64,000 bases of DNA from Eubacterium sp. MSJ-33 (GTDB lineage: Bacteria; Bacillota; Clostridia; Lachnospirales; Lachnospiraceae), in the NCBI RefSeq assembly GCF_022174665.1, contig NZ_CP076562.1, positions 808,001 to 872,000 on the forward strand. The letters run 5' to 3'. Position numbers and translations under genes: made by a program. Shown piece after piece: positions 37,469 through 49,379 of this stretch. Below the pieces are notes generated by a model. It ran no database searches, was not told the origin of the DNA, and saw only the letters and a program-made list of their open reading frames with translations. The number at the start of each line of letters is the position of its first letter. Positions within the stretch are counted from its first letter, which is position 1.

Positions 37469-38551
37469 TTATGAGTTCTTCTCCTCGAAGTCCTTCATGA
37501 ATGCAACTAACTTCTCAACACCCTCGATTGGCATTGCGTTGTAGATACTTGCACGCATACCACCGACTGTTCTGTGTCCCTTCAGATTTACAAAACCTGC
37601 GGCTGTTGCTTCCTTTACGAACTTGGCATCAAGTTCTTCGTCGCCAGTTACGAACGGAACATTCATCAGGGAACGATCTTCCTTCACAACAGTTCCGCGG
37701 AACATCTTAGAAGAATCCAGGAAATCATACAGGATAGCTGCCTTCTTCTCGTTGTGAATCTTCATAGCGGAAAGTCCACCCATTTCTTTTACCCACTTGA
37801 ACACCAGACCACAGATGTAAATACCGTAGCATGGAGGTGTGTTGTATAAGCTGTCGTTATCTGCCTGTGTCTTGTACTTAAGCATGGTCGGGCAGTAAGT
37901 TGGAACATCATCACGGATCAGATCCTCACGGATGATTACAACAACGACACCAGCCGGTCCTACGTTCTTCTGTACTCCAAAGTAGATCAGTCCATAGTCA
38001 GACACATTGACTGGCTGTGACAGAATATCGGAAGACATATCAGCAACAAGGATCTTGCCCTTTGTGTTTGGAAGCTTCTTGTAAGTAGTTCCGTAAATTG
38101 TATTGTTATGGCAGATATACACATAATCTGCATCCTCAGAAATCGGAAGGTCAGAGCAATCCGGAATATAGCTGAAGGTCTTGTCAGCTGACGATGCAAC
38201 AATATTTACCTTTCCGTACTTTTTTGCTTCTTCGCTTGCCTTCTTTGCCCACTGACCGGTAATAATATAGTCAGCGACACCGTTTTTCATCAGGTTCATA
38301 GGAATTGCTGCAAACTGCTGTGATGCGCCGCCCTGCAGGAACAATACCTTGTAATTATCCGGAATATCCATCAGATCACGAAGGTCTTTTTCTGCTTCTT
38401 TGATGATGTTATCATACACTTTCGAGCGATGACTCATCTCCATTACGCTCATGCCGGAACCTTTGTAATCCAGCATCTCATCTGCTGCCTGCTTCAACAC
38501 TACTTCCGGTAATACGGAAGGACCTGCTGAAAAGTTAAATACTCTTGCCAT
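37469..38551 (-). CDS. serC: phosphoserine aminotransferase
   Basis: SerC converts 3-phosphohydroxypyruvate to phosphoserine with glutamate as amino donor, using PLP. The 360-residue protein begins RVFNFSAGPSVLPEVVL, has the GGASQQFAAIPMNL phosphate-binding turn, and the PLP lysine in YFGVQKNVGPAGV. It stands 14 nt after ilvB and directly before serA, forming the first two steps of the serine route. Confidence 0.96.
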   Translation of the reverse strand: MARVFNFSAGPSVLPEVVLKQAADEMLDYKGSGMSVMEMSHRSKVYDNIIKEAEKDLRDLMDIPDNYKVLFLQGGASQQFAAIPMNLMKNGVADYIITGQWAKKASEEAKKYGKVNIVASSADKTFSYIPDCSDLPISEDADYVYICHNNTIYGTTYKKLPNTKGKILVADMSSDILSQPVNVSDYGLIYFGVQKNVGPAGVVVVIIREDLIRDDVPTYCPTMLKYKTQADNDSLYNTPPCYGIYICGLVFKWVKEMGGLSAMKIHNEKKAAILYDFLDSSKMFRGTVVKEDRSLMNVPFVTGDEELDAKFVKEATAAGFVNLKGHRTVGGMRASIYNAMPIEGVEKLVAFMKDFEEKNS

Positions 38552-38565
38552 TTTTCCTCTTCCTC

Positions 38566-40248
38566 CTACTTATTATCTAAATCCTGCTGGTCAAAACAGG
38601 TTTCCAAAGCTGCTCCTGCAGCAACCATTGGCCATACCTTATCATCCTTACCGATGATACAATCAATCACAACCGGCTTATTTAATTCGATTGCCTGCTT
38701 CATGGCATCCTCAAACTCCTGAAGATTTGTAGCTCTAAAACCAGTCGCTCCAAGTGCATCCGCTACCTTCACGAAGTCAACCGAATCATCTAAGATTGTA
38801 TTCGAATAACGCTTATCGTAGAACAATGTCTGCCACTGACGCACCATACCAAGCACATGGTTGTTGATTACAACCTGGATGATCGGCACATTATAACGGC
38901 TTGCCGTAGCGATCTCGTTCATATTCATACGGAAACATCCGTCTCCCGCAATGTTGATTGCCACACGGTCCGGACGTCCGTACTTGGCACCGATACAGGC
39001 ACCAACGCCGTAGCCCATTGTTCCGAGTCCGCCGGATGTCAGAAGCTGTCTTGGCTCTTTGAATTTATAATACTGGGCTGCCCACATCTGATGCTGTCCT
39101 ACATCAGTTGTAATTGTTGCATTGCCCTCTGTCAGCTCATAGATCTTGTTGATGATCGCCGGTCCCGAGAATTCATTCATATCTGCATGATCCGGATACT
39201 GTTCTTTGAGTGCATCAATCTGTGCTCTCCACTCCGGTTTCTTAGACGCCTTGATTCTGGTAGAGATCATCTTCAGTATTTCTTTGGCATCACCGACAAC
39301 ACTTGCATCAACTTCCACGTTCTTATTGATTTCTGCTGCATCAACATCAATATGTAAAATCTTTGCCTGATTTGCAAACTTACTTGCATTACCGGTTACA
39401 CGGTCTGAGAATCTCGCACCAACGACAATCACAAGGTCTGCCTGATTGATACCAAAGTTTGAAACCTTGGTTCCATGCATACCGATCATTCCCGTGTAAC
39501 GGTCATCCGTTCCCGGAAATGCACCCTTACCCATCAATGTATCACAGACAACTGCATCAATTTTCTCTGCAAATTTTTTCAGTTCCTTGGACGCATCTGC
39601 CGCAACAACACCACCACCGACAAGAATCATCGGTTTCTTCGAATTCTCAATCATCTTAATAGCTGTGTCGATATCCTCTGCACGGATTGTCTTGGTCACG
39701 CGTTCGATTGGCTCCGGTGCCTTCGGCTCATAGTCTGCAACATTTGCAGTAACATCCTTTGTAATATCGACAAGAACCGGGCCCGGTCTGCCTGACTGCG
39801 CGATTTTAAACGCACGGCGGATTGTATCTGCCAGTTCATGTACATTCTTTACAATAAAGCTATGCTTCGTGATCGGCATAACTACACCTGCAATATCAAT
39901 CTCCTGAAAGCTGTCTTTTCCAAGAAGAGAAACACCTACGTTTGCAGTGATTGCAACAAGTGGAATTGAATCCATATATGCGGTTGCAATACCGGTTACA
40001 AGATTTGTTGCACCCGGACCGGAAGTTGCCATACATACGCCAACCTTACCAGTCGCTCTTGCATATCCATCTGCTGCATGGCTTGCGCCCTGCTCATGGG
40101 ATGTCAGGACATGGTGAATCTCATCCTGATGCTTATACAATGCATCATAGACATTCAGGATCGTTCCTCCCGGATATCCAAATACTGTGTCAACGCCCTG
40201 TTCTTTCAGACATTCAATCACTATTTCTGATCCAGTTAATTGTTTCAT
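38566..40248 (-). CDS. ilvB: acetolactate synthase, catalytic subunit
   Basis: IlvB joins two pyruvates (or pyruvate and 2-ketobutyrate) for valine, leucine and isoleucine synthesis. The 560-residue thiamine-diphosphate enzyme has FGYPGGTILNVYDAL with the catalytic Glu of TSHEQGASHAADGYARATGK, and the TPP motif AGDGCFRMNMNEIATA. The ATG at 40248 has AAGGAGA at the right distance; an in-frame start eight codons earlier has none. The small regulatory subunit gene (ilvN/ilvH) does not follow, since serC comes next, so that subunit must be encoded elsewhere. Confidence 0.95.
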   Translation of the reverse strand: MKQLTGSEIVIECLKEQGVDTVFGYPGGTILNVYDALYKHQDEIHHVLTSHEQGASHAADGYARATGKVGVCMATSGPGATNLVTGIATAYMDSIPLVAITANVGVSLLGKDSFQEIDIAGVVMPITKHSFIVKNVHELADTIRRAFKIAQSGRPGPVLVDITKDVTANVADYEPKAPEPIERVTKTIRAEDIDTAIKMIENSKKPMILVGGGVVAADASKELKKFAEKIDAVVCDTLMGKGAFPGTDDRYTGMIGMHGTKVSNFGINQADLVIVVGARFSDRVTGNASKFANQAKILHIDVDAAEINKNVEVDASVVGDAKEILKMISTRIKASKKPEWRAQIDALKEQYPDHADMNEFSGPAIINKIYELTEGNATITTDVGQHQMWAAQYYKFKEPRQLLTSGGLGTMGYGVGACIGAKYGRPDRVAINIAGDGCFRMNMNEIATASRYNVPIIQVVINNHVLGMVRQWQTLFYDKRYSNTILDDSVDFVKVADALGATGFRATNLQEFEDAMKQAIELNKPVVIDCIIGKDDKVWPMVAAGAALETCFDQQDLDNK

Positions 40249-40350
40249 AAACTTCTCCTTATCTACATACAACTTGATTTATCCTTTTCTTCCTGTCAGA
40301 TAACCAATATCTGATAGGATAGCACATTGTTTTGAATTATTCAATATATT

Positions 40351-42015
40351 TTACTTCAACTCCAAAACTGCACCGCGGTTGCCGGATGTTACCATCTTTG
40401 CATATCTTGCCAGATATCCGGTTGTTACCTTTGGTTCTCTTGGTGTCCATGCCTCTTTCCGTTTTGCAAGTTCCTCATCGGAAACCTTCACATTGATCGT
40501 ACATGCATCAATATCAATACTGATGATATCACCCTCTTCAATCAAAGCGATCGGACCTCCAACAGCTGCCTCCGGTGAGATATGTCCGATAGAAGCACCA
40601 CGGCTTGCACCTGAGAAACGGCCATCTGTAATCAGTGCTACCGAAGAGCCAAGTCCCATACCCGCAATCGCAGATGTCGGGTTCAGCATCTCACGCATAC
40701 CAGGACCGCCCTTTGGTCCTTCGTAACGGATAACAACAACATCACCTTCCACAATTTTGCCACCCTTAATAGCCGCAATTGCATCTTCTTCACATTCAAA
40801 CACACGTGCCGGACCTTCATGCTGCAGCATCTCCGGAACAACCGCAGACCGCTTGACTACAGAGCCGTCCGGTGCGATATTTCCCTTCAATACGGCAAGT
40901 CCGCCGGTTGAGCTGTATGGGTTTGCCATCGGGCGGATAACTTCCGGATTCAGGTTCTTATGTCCCTTTACAGCCTCTCCGATTGTCTTGCCGGTTACTG
41001 TCATGCAATCTTCATTGATCAGTCCTGCCTCACAGAGCTGGTTGATAACCGCATACACGCCTCCAGCCTCATTTAAGTCCTCCATATATGTCGGGCCTGC
41101 CGGTGCTAAGTGGCAGAGATTCGGTGTCTTTGCACTGATCTCATTTGCCATGGAAATATCAAAGTCAAATCCGATTTCATGTGCGATTGCCGGGATGTGA
41201 AGCATGGAGTTTGTAGAGCATCCAAGTGCCATATCCACTGTCAACGCATTCATGATAGCATCCTTTGTAATAATATCTCTCGGACAGATATTCTTCTTGT
41301 ACATCTCCATAACGGCATAACCGGCACGCTTTGCAAGCTTCAGTCTCTCAGAATATACTGCCGGGATTGTTCCGTTTCCAGGGAGTCCCATACCAAGTGC
41401 CTCTGTCAGACAGTTCATAGAGTTTGCAGTATACATACCGGAGCATGATCCACAGGTCGGACATGCATGGCACTCGAAATCGTTAACATCCTCTTCGCTC
41501 ATCTTGCCTGCCGCATAAGAACCAACTGCCTCGAACATAGATGAAAGGCTTGTCTTATGTCCTTTCACATGTCCCGCAAGCATCGGGCCGCCGGATACGA
41601 ATACAGTCGGTACATTGACTCTGGCTGCCGCCATCAGAAGTCCCGGTACATTCTTATCGCAGTTCGGAATCATGACAAGTGCATCAAACTGATGTGCGAC
41701 TGCCATACACTCGGTTGAATCTGCAATCAGGTCTCTTGTTACAAGGGAATACTTCATTCCGATATGTCCCATCGCGATACCATCACAGACAGCAATTGCC
41801 GGGAACATCACAGGTGTTCCGCCTGCTTCTGCCACGCCAAGCTTAACTGCCTGTGCGATCTTATCCAAGTTCATATGTCCGGGTACGATCTCGTTGTAAG
41901 AACATACGATACCGACCAACGGTTTCTTCATTTCTTCTTCTGTCATTCCAAGGGCATTGAACAAGCTTCTGTGTGGTGCCTGCTGCATGCCAACCTTTAC
42001 GTTATCACTCTTCAT
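40351..42015 (-). CDS. ilvD: dihydroxy-acid dehydratase
   Basis: IlvD dehydrates dihydroxy acids to the 2-keto acids of valine and isoleucine, using an Fe-S cluster. The protein shows the cluster cysteines in [10 protein letters not shown] and [18 protein letters not shown], and the C-terminal [15 protein letters not shown] and [12 protein letters not shown] motifs. The ATG at 42015 gives 554 residues and a family-like N-terminus ([22 protein letters not shown]). The long palindromic element (42076-42306) lies between it and leuB, which is the next gene upstream. Confidence 0.96.
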   Translation of the reverse strand: MKSDNVKVGMQQAPHRSLFNALGMTEEEMKKPLVGIVCSYNEIVPGHMNLDKIAQAVKLGVAEAGGTPVMFPAIAVCDGIAMGHIGMKYSLVTRDLIADSTECMAVAHQFDALVMIPNCDKNVPGLLMAAARVNVPTVFVSGGPMLAGHVKGHKTSLSSMFEAVGSYAAGKMSEEDVNDFECHACPTCGSCSGMYTANSMNCLTEALGMGLPGNGTIPAVYSERLKLAKRAGYAVMEMYKKNICPRDIITKDAIMNALTVDMALGCSTNSMLHIPAIAHEIGFDFDISMANEISAKTPNLCHLAPAGPTYMEDLNEAGGVYAVINQLCEAGLINEDCMTVTGKTIGEAVKGHKNLNPEVIRPMANPYSSTGGLAVLKGNIAPDGSVVKRSAVVPEMLQHEGPARVFECEEDAIAAIKGGKIVEGDVVVIRYEGPKGGPGMREMLNPTSAIAGMGLGSSVALITDGRFSGASRGASIGHISPEAAVGGPIALIEEGDIISIDIDACTINVKVSDEELAKRKEAWTPREPKVTTGYLARYAKMVTSGNRGAVLELK

Positions 42016-42075
42016 CTTTTTTCTTCCTTTCTCTTCACATACTGCTAGCAATTATGAAACATCTACATATTCCAC

Positions 42076-42306
42076 ATATATTTCAATTTGATTCATTCCA
42101 TATACAATGTATTGAAACTAAGAAGTACTAGATGTTCTGATTTACACTGTCTATGTATACGCAACCGCCGTCAATTCGCCATCCATGGCTCAGTGACGGC
42201 TTGTTTGAACATCGTGTTCAAACATTGCTTCTTTATTTTCAGAACATCAAGAACTTCTAAGTTTCAAACATATCGCATATATTCATGAATCAAAATTGAA
42301 ATATAC
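42076..42306. repeat. long palindromic element, copy 2
   Basis: The 365-nt gap between leuB and ilvD is mostly this element. It matches copy 1 (27335-27565) in length (231 nt), arm structure, the exact central hairpin (42202-42224) and the block AATTCGCCATCCATGGCTCAG. Where the arms differ from copy 1, both strands of the stem have changed together: GCCGTCA/TGACGGC here against CCGCCA/TGGCGG there, TTGATTC in both arms against TTGCTTC, and GATGTTCTG against ATGCTCTG. The orientation relative to transcription is the same as copy 1. The remaining 70 nt before ilvD and 75 nt after leuB show nothing else clear. Confidence 0.85.
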
Positions 42307-42380
42307 GAACGATTTCTTCTCCGTTTCACAATTGTCTATCTCTCACTTCAAAATTATCATAATAATTCTTCCTTACTACC

Positions 42381-43463
42381 CTAAATCCGTTCTACAATCT
42401 TGTCGCCCATCTCGTTACAGCCGACAAGTGTTGTACCTTCTGACACGATATCGCATGTACGGAAACCATCTATAAGCACCTGCTTGACTGCATTCTCGAT
42501 TGCATCTGCCTCTTTGTCAAGATCGAATGTGTAGCGGAGCATCATCGCTGCAGAAAGAATCGTTGCGATTGGGTTTGCCTTATCCTGTCCGGCAATATCC
42601 GGTGCTGAACCGCCACTTGGCTCATACATACCGAATTTTGTTTCATTCAGGGATGCGGATGCAAGCATACCGATAGAACCTGTAATCATAGATGCCTCAT
42701 CGGATAAGATGTCACCAAACATATTCTCTGTTAATACGACATCGAACTGTGCCGGATCCTTGACAAGCTGCATTGCACAGTTATCAACAAGCATATGCTC
42801 ATATGTTACTTCCGGATAATCCTTGGCAACTTCTTCTACAATTTTCCTCCAAAGTCTGGATGAGTCAAGCACATTTGCCTTATCGACACTTGTTACCTTC
42901 TTGCGGCGCTTCATTGCAATATCAAAGCCCTTGATTGCGATACGACGGATCTCATTTTCGTTGTAAGTCAATGTATCAACGGCTGTCATCACACCGTCTA
43001 CTTCCTTTGTCTCTCTTGCTCCGAAGTAAAGGCCACCAGTCAGCTCACGCATGATCATCATATCGAAGCCGCGGTCTGCGATTTCTTCTTTCAAAGGACA
43101 TGCACCCTTTAACTGCTCATAGAGATTGGCTGGTCTTAAGTTTGCAAAAAGTCCTAACTCCTTACGGATCTTCAGAAGTCCGGCTTCCGGTCTTTTCTCC
43201 GGTGGAAGCTTATACCAAGGTGATGTACTTGTATTGCCACCAATGGAACCAAGCAACACCGCATCACTTGCCTTCGCTCTTGCAACTGCTTCATCCGTAA
43301 GAGGAACACCATATGCATCAATGGAACATCCGCCCATCAGAAGCTGCTCATAATTAAATGTATGTCCAAACTTTTCTCCGACTGCATCTAACACCTTCAT
43401 TGCCTGTGTGACAACCTCAGGTCCGATACCGTCACCCTTGATTACTGCTATATTACAATTCAT
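42381..43463 (-). CDS. leuB: 3-isopropylmalate dehydrogenase
   Basis: LeuB oxidises and decarboxylates 3-isopropylmalate to 2-ketoisocaproate in leucine synthesis. The 360-residue protein has the N-terminal [23 protein letters not shown], and the NAD/Mg region [16 protein letters not shown] and [12 protein letters not shown]. The ATG at 43463 is preceded by AGGAGA at 8 nt; an in-frame start seven codons earlier overlaps leuD. It is third in leuC-leuD-leuB. Confidence 0.96.
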   Translation of the reverse strand: MNCNIAVIKGDGIGPEVVTQAMKVLDAVGEKFGHTFNYEQLLMGGCSIDAYGVPLTDEAVARAKASDAVLLGSIGGNTSTSPWYKLPPEKRPEAGLLKIRKELGLFANLRPANLYEQLKGACPLKEEIADRGFDMMIMRELTGGLYFGARETKEVDGVMTAVDTLTYNENEIRRIAIKGFDIAMKRRKKVTSVDKANVLDSSRLWRKIVEEVAKDYPEVTYEHMLVDNCAMQLVKDPAQFDVVLTENMFGDILSDEASMITGSIGMLASASLNETKFGMYEPSGGSAPDIAGQDKANPIATILSAAMMLRYTFDLDKEADAIENAVKQVLIDGFRTCDIVSEGTTLVGCNEMGDKIVERI

Positions 43464-43483
43464 GATTATTTCTCCTAAACTCA

Positions 43484-43975
43484 TTAATTTTCTTTTGCAT
43501 TGATATAATTAATCAATCCGCCATCTTTGATAATCTTCTGCATGAACGGAGGGAATGCCTGACCCTTAAACTCAGTTCCCTTTGTCCTGTTATAGATCAT
43601 ACCACTGTCAAAATCAACCTCTACCATATCGCCTGCTTCAATTCCCTTAGCAGCTTCCGGACATTCAATGATCGGAAGTCCGATGTTGATTGCATTACGA
43701 TAGAAAATTCTTGCAAATGTCTCAGCGATTACACAACTGATACCGGATGCTTTGATTGCGATTGGTGCATGTTCTCTGGATGAACCGCATCCAAAGTTCT
43801 TGTTTGCTACCATGATATCGCCCGGTTTCACACGCTTTACGAAGTCCTTATCAATATCTTCCATACAGTTTTTCGCAAGTTCCGCAGGATCTGAGGAATT
43901 CAGATATCTTGCCGGAATGATTACGTCTGTATCCACATTGTCGCCATATTTATGTACTGTTCCGTATGCTTTCAT
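43484..43975 (-). CDS. leuD: 3-isopropylmalate dehydratase, small subunit
   Basis: LeuD forms the isopropylmalate isomerase with LeuC. The 163-residue short-type subunit has [15 protein letters not shown], the swivelling-domain motif [12 protein letters not shown], and [14 protein letters not shown]. The ATG at 43975 is preceded by GGAGGGAG at good spacing. It follows leuC by 15 nt. Confidence 0.95.
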   Translation of the reverse strand: MKAYGTVHKYGDNVDTDVIIPARYLNSSDPAELAKNCMEDIDKDFVKRVKPGDIMVANKNFGCGSSREHAPIAIKASGISCVIAETFARIFYRNAINIGLPIIECPEAAKGIEAGDMVEVDFDSGMIYNRTKGTEFKGQAFPPFMQKIIKDGGLINYINAKEN

Positions 43976-43990
43976 AATTTCTCCCTCCAT

Positions 43991-45253
43991 CTAGTTCAAT
44001 TCACATGGGCAGCTGATTTTGCCCGTAATCGCAGATACTGCTGCAACAGCAGGACTTGCCAGATATACCTCGGAATCCACATGTCCCATTCGTCCGACAA
44101 AGTTACGGTTTGTTGTAGAAACGCACTTTTCACCGGCTGCCATAACACCCATATGTCCACCTAAGCATGGTCCACAGGTTGGAGTTGATACGATTGCGCC
44201 TGCCTCGATAAATGCCTTTGTCAGACCTTCCTCAAGCATCTGTAAGTAAACCTCCTGTGTGCCCGGGATTACAATCACACGCACACCCTTTGCCACATGT
44301 CTGCCCTTGATGATATCCGCAGCAATACGCATATCGGAGATTCTTCCGTTTGTACAAGAACCGATTACTACCTGATCAATCTTGATATCACCAACTTCAT
44401 CGATTGTCTTTGTGTTCTCCGGAAGATGTGGGAATGCAACGGTTGGCTTCAAAGTCGAGAGATCAATCGTATATTCCTCATCGTATACTGCGTCGGCGTC
44501 TGCCTCGTACTTTGTATACGACTTTGTAGAATGTTCCTTCATGTAAGCTTCTGTCTGCTCATCGACTGGGAAGATACCGTTCTTTGCGCCTGCCTCGATT
44601 GCCATGTTTGCAATCGTGAAACGATCATCCATAGTAAGGTTCTTGATACCATCACCAACAAACTCCATAGACTTATAGAGAGCGCCGTCTACACCAATCA
44701 TACCAATGATGTGAAGAATCACGTCTTTACCACTGATATATGGTGCCTTCTCTCCTATGATATTAAACTTGATTGCAGATGGCACCTTAAACCATGCCTT
44801 ACCTGTTACCATACCGGCTGCCATATCCGTACTGCCGACACCTGTGGAGAATGCGCCAAGGGCACCATAGGTACATGTATGTGAATCGGCACCGATGCAT
44901 GTCTCGCCTGCAACGATCAATCCTTTTTCCGGAAGCAATGCATGCTCGATTCCCATCTCTCCGACATCAAAGAAATTCACGATTTCATTTTCACCGGAGA
45001 ACTCACGTACGCATTTACAATGCTCTGCGCTCTTAATATCTTTATTCGGTGTGAAGTGATCCATAACAAGCGCAATCTTGCTCTTATCAAACACTTCTTT
45101 CTTATTAAACTTTTCCATCTCATGAATGGCAACCGGTGTTGTGACATCGTTACCAAGCACTAAATCCAAATCTGCCTCAATCAACTGTCCTGCTTCCACA
45201 CTTGCAAGACCTGCATGTTTCGCAAGTATTTTCTGCGTCATGGTCATTCCCAT
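43991..45253 (-). CDS. leuC: 3-isopropylmalate dehydratase, large subunit
   Basis: LeuC is the [4Fe-4S] aconitase-family subunit that isomerises 2- to 3-isopropylmalate. The product is about 420 residues, the short form common in Clostridia and archaea, with [11 protein letters not shown] at the N-terminus, [36 protein letters not shown] and [17 protein letters not shown] giving the cluster cysteines. I take the ATG at 45253, 8 nt after AGGAGG; one at 45259 would be too close. First gene of the leu block, transcribed divergently from the LysR gene. Confidence 0.95.
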   Translation of the reverse strand: MGMTMTQKILAKHAGLASVEAGQLIEADLDLVLGNDVTTPVAIHEMEKFNKKEVFDKSKIALVMDHFTPNKDIKSAEHCKCVREFSGENEIVNFFDVGEMGIEHALLPEKGLIVAGETCIGADSHTCTYGALGAFSTGVGSTDMAAGMVTGKAWFKVPSAIKFNIIGEKAPYISGKDVILHIIGMIGVDGALYKSMEFVGDGIKNLTMDDRFTIANMAIEAGAKNGIFPVDEQTEAYMKEHSTKSYTKYEADADAVYDEEYTIDLSTLKPTVAFPHLPENTKTIDEVGDIKIDQVVIGSCTNGRISDMRIAADIIKGRHVAKGVRVIVIPGTQEVYLQMLEEGLTKAFIEAGAIVSTPTCGPCLGGHMGVMAAGEKCVSTTNRNFVGRMGHVDSEVYLASPAVAAVSAITGKISCPCELN

Positions 45254-45288
45254 AATCATTTCCTCCTGGTTCTACTAATAATGTCTGA

Positions 45289-45318
45289 ATCATACCATAT
45301 TTCTTTCCATAATTACAA
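45289..45318 (-). promoter_or_regulatory. promoter of leuC
   Basis: On the minus strand, -35 TTGTAA (45313-45318), 18-nt spacer, -10 TATGAT (45289-45294). The predicted transcription start is near 45283, about 30 nt before the leuC start. Confidence 0.5.
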
Positions 45319-45339
45319 TATATAATATGAATATTAATC

Positions 45340-45354
45340 ATAACTTGTAGTTAT
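45340..45354. promoter_or_regulatory. probable LysR-type regulator binding site
   Basis: A perfect inverted repeat ATAAC-TTGTA-GTTAT of the T-N11-A type. Its centre is about 64 bp upstream of the predicted leuC transcription start, the classic recognition-site position for LysR activators. It also overlaps the likely -35 box of the divergent lysR gene (TTGTAG 45345-45350, with -10 TATCAT at 45368-45373), which would allow autorepression. Confidence 0.6.
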
Positions 45355-45441
45355 ATGTCAATTATGTTATCATATAAACACAATCACGATCGTTGCTATA
45401 CAGAATTTTTGTTTACTCATTATGTGGAAGGGTTGATTTAT

Positions 45442-46488
45442 ATGTTCGATAATCTGAATTATTACAGAGTATTTTATACCGTTGCAAATACCGGAAATAT
45501 CAGCAAAGCCGCCGATATGCTTTTCATCAGCCAGCCTGCAATCTCAAAAGCGATTGCAAAACTCGAGGATGGGCTACACGTGAAGCTTTTTTTGCGTTCT
45601 TCCAAGGGCGTGACGCTGACTGACGAAGGACAGGTTCTATACAACCATATCGAGAAAGCATTCTCGAATATCTCACAAGGCGAAGATGAAATACGACATA
45701 TCCATGAACTCGGCATCGGGCAGTTAAAGATCGGGGTCAGCACTTCACTTTGCAAACATATTTTATTGGACAAACTGCAGACCTTTATCTCACAAAATCC
45801 ACATATCAAGATTATCATCGACTGTCATTCCACAGTCAATACACTGAAGCTTCTAAATGACGGACGCATCGACATCGGGCTGATCTGCAAGACAGATATT
45901 CCGTCCGGCTTTGAATACCAGGATATCAGCACAATCCACGACATCTTCGTCGTAAATGAAACTTACCTCTCCAACCTGCACCTGCGGGAACAGGAGGAAC
46001 TTGCACCGGAGACTGTAAATCCGTGGCTTTTTTCCGGAAATCTGACCGGCATTATGGGAAATTTGGATGAAAGTGACATCAAAAATGAAAAGTCTGCTGA
46101 TTCAGCTTTCGCCTCGATAAATTCTGCATCTTCCACAGACGAATCCGAATTCGCCATAAAGGATATTCTGGAGAAGTCCAATCTTATGTTGCTGGAGAAA
46201 AATAACATCACACGTACGCATATTGATGATTATCTGGAATCGCAGGGAATCCATCCGCAACAGATTCTTGAAATCAACAACATGGATCTGCTCATTGATT
46301 TTGCTGCTATCGGCATGGGGGTTGCAAGTGTCGTACGGGAATTTGCGACGGACTATCTGGCTTCCGGGCAGATCTTAGAGCTTCCGCTCTTCCATCCAGT
46401 TGCAGAACGCACTGTCGGATTCGTGTACCCGAAGAGCCGTGGAAAGTCCGAAGTGTTACGGAAGTTTCTGGGAATGTGGGGGTGTTAA
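45442..46488 (+). CDS. LysR-family transcriptional regulator, probable leu regulator
   Basis: A LysR-type regulator with the winged helix at the N-terminus (NLNYYRVFYTVANTGNISKAADMLFISQPAISKAIAKLE) and a periplasmic-binding-like effector domain from about 90. It has 348 residues, some 45 more than usual. The surplus is an acidic Ser/Asp-rich insertion in the effector domain at roughly residues 195-255. The ATG at 45442 has GGAAGGG before it and gives the family N-terminus; an earlier in-frame ATG at 45355 lies in the promoter region. Divergent orientation from leuC and a T-N11-A site between them suggest it activates leuCDB, possibly sensing a branched-chain intermediate. It converges on hicB with a 4-nt overlap. 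Confidence 0.85.
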   Translation: MFDNLNYYRVFYTVANTGNISKAADMLFISQPAISKAIAKLEDGLHVKLFLRSSKGVTLTDEGQVLYNHIEKAFSNISQGEDEIRHIHELGIGQLKIGVSTSLCKHILLDKLQTFISQNPHIKIIIDCHSTVNTLKLLNDGRIDIGLICKTDIPSGFEYQDISTIHDIFVVNETYLSNLHLREQEELAPETVNPWLFSGNLTGIMGNLDESDIKNEKSADSAFASINSASSTDESEFAIKDILEKSNLMLLEKNNITRTHIDDYLESQGIHPQQILEINNMDLLIDFAAIGMGVASVVREFATDYLASGQILELPLFHPVAERTVGFVYPKSRGKSEVLRKFLGMWGC

Positions 46489-46880
46489 ATTCCTATTTTC
46501 TTCATCAATGCCTCTTGAAGTACCTGTGAAAAATTGATATCATGCTCCATCGCTGCTTCATTTAACCATTCCGGAATACTGAGTGTTTTCTTCACAGATT
46601 TTGTGTTGTGTTTTTTCCTGTACTGTACCAGATCAAATTCAATCAGGCAGGAAAAATCGCCCTCCTGCAGTATATAATCCACTGGAGCGGACACTTCCGG
46701 CAACGATTCTTCGTTTCTTAACCGGTCATCAATGCACAATCCCATTGCCTCTACAGCCATCTCGTATGCTTCTTCCATTGTTTCTCCCTGTGTCATGCAT
46801 TCCGGGAAGTCTGGAAATGAAATCCAATAGCCACCCTTCTCGTCGTTATGAAATATAGCCGGATAAAAATAATGATGCAT
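46485..46880 (-). CDS. hicB: HicB-type antitoxin
   Basis: A 131-residue antitoxin: the N-terminal half is the degenerate RNase H-like HicB fold (YFYPAIFHNDEKGGYWISFPDFPECMTQGETMEEAYE) that masks the toxin. The C-terminal 40 residues (SVKKTLSIPEWLNEAAMEHDINFSQVLQEAL) form a ribbon-helix-helix DNA-binding domain. Such a domain usually autorepresses the operon. The hicA toxin gene is 2 nt upstream, the standard toxin-first order. Confidence 0.92.
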   Translation of the reverse strand: MHHYFYPAIFHNDEKGGYWISFPDFPECMTQGETMEEAYEMAVEAMGLCIDDRLRNEESLPEVSAPVDYILQEGDFSCLIEFDLVQYRKKHNTKSVKKTLSIPEWLNEAAMEHDINFSQVLQEALMKKIGI

Positions 46881-46882
46881 AG

Positions 46883-47080
46883 TTATTTCTCCTCCTTTAT
46901 TCCTGCCTGTTTTAATATTGCCTGTTCTAAACCTGTTTTCAAATCTCTACAGTGATATGGCACAATCACTGTTTTGTGCGTTTCTTTATTCGTTAATTTC
47001 ACATGTGATCCATTTTGCGATATAATTTCAAATCCATGTTTCTTTAGTTTTTTGATCATTGCTTTTGATGTTGTTGGCAT
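46883..47080 (-). CDS. hicA: HicA-type mRNA interferase toxin
   Basis: A 65-residue dsRBD-fold toxin that cleaves mRNA. The catalytic histidine is in ISQNGSHVKLTN, and the core is STSKAMIKKLKKHGFE-like followed by HKTVIVPYH. The ATG at 47080 follows AAGGAGA at 7 nt. An open frame continues upstream to 47278 but crosses the promoter, operator and a palindromic repeat, so it is not part of the gene. Confidence 0.92.
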   Translation of the reverse strand: MPTTSKAMIKKLKKHGFEIISQNGSHVKLTNKETHKTVIVPYHCRDLKTGLEQAILKQAGIKEEK

Positions 47081-47098
47081 ATTGTTCTCCTTTTTATT

Positions 47099-47127
47099 AT
47101 TGTATACGTATTTATACGTATTGTCAA
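47099..47127 (-). promoter_or_regulatory. hicAB promoter with tandem operator
   Basis: On the minus strand, perfect -35 TTGACA (47122-47127), 17-nt spacer, -10 TACAAT (47099-47104). The spacer is filled by two direct copies of TATACGTATT (47103-47112 and 47113-47122). Each contains the palindrome TACGTA (47105-47110, 47115-47120), one helical turn apart. This is a fitting operator for the HicB ribbon-helix-helix domain. Confidence 0.75.
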
Positions 47128-47142
47128 TATAAAAGGTGGAAT

Positions 47143-49059
<1,917 letters not shown>

Positions 49060-49066
49060 TTACCTG

Positions 49067-49351
49067 TTACTGAACGATTGCAAGAATATCTGCCTGCTTA
49101 ACAATGATGTACTCATCATCCCCAAGCTTTACTTCTGTTCCTGCATATCTTGAATAGATTACTTTATCGCCAGCCTTTACTTCCATCGGAACCTTCTCGC
49201 CATCTACAACAGCGCCAGGACCAACTTCAACGACCTCTGCATACTGTGGCTTTTCCTGTGACTGTGTCGGAAGAACGATACCTGATTTTGTCGTCTCTTC
49301 TGCAACGGACTGCTTCAATACAACTCTGTCTCCTAATGGTGTTAACTTCAT
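49067..49351 (-). CDS. groES: co-chaperonin GroES
   Basis: GroES is the heptameric lid of GroEL. The 94-residue protein has KLTPLGDRVVLKQ at the N-terminus, the mobile loop EETTKSGIVLPTQS, and ends DDEYIIVKQADILAIVQ. It is the first gene of the groES-groEL operon, 28 nt after the CIRCE. Confidence 0.98.
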   Translation of the reverse strand: MKLTPLGDRVVLKQSVAEETTKSGIVLPTQSQEKPQYAEVVEVGPGAVVDGEKVPMEVKAGDKVIYSRYAGTEVKLGDDEYIIVKQADILAIVQ

Positions 49352-49379
49352 AATATACCCGACCTCCTAATTTTTACTT

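Noticed and set aside
45254..45441. Possible leucine T-box or attenuator leader before leuC
   Set aside because: The predicted transcript leader is only about 30 nt, too short for a T-box, and no T-box consensus is present.
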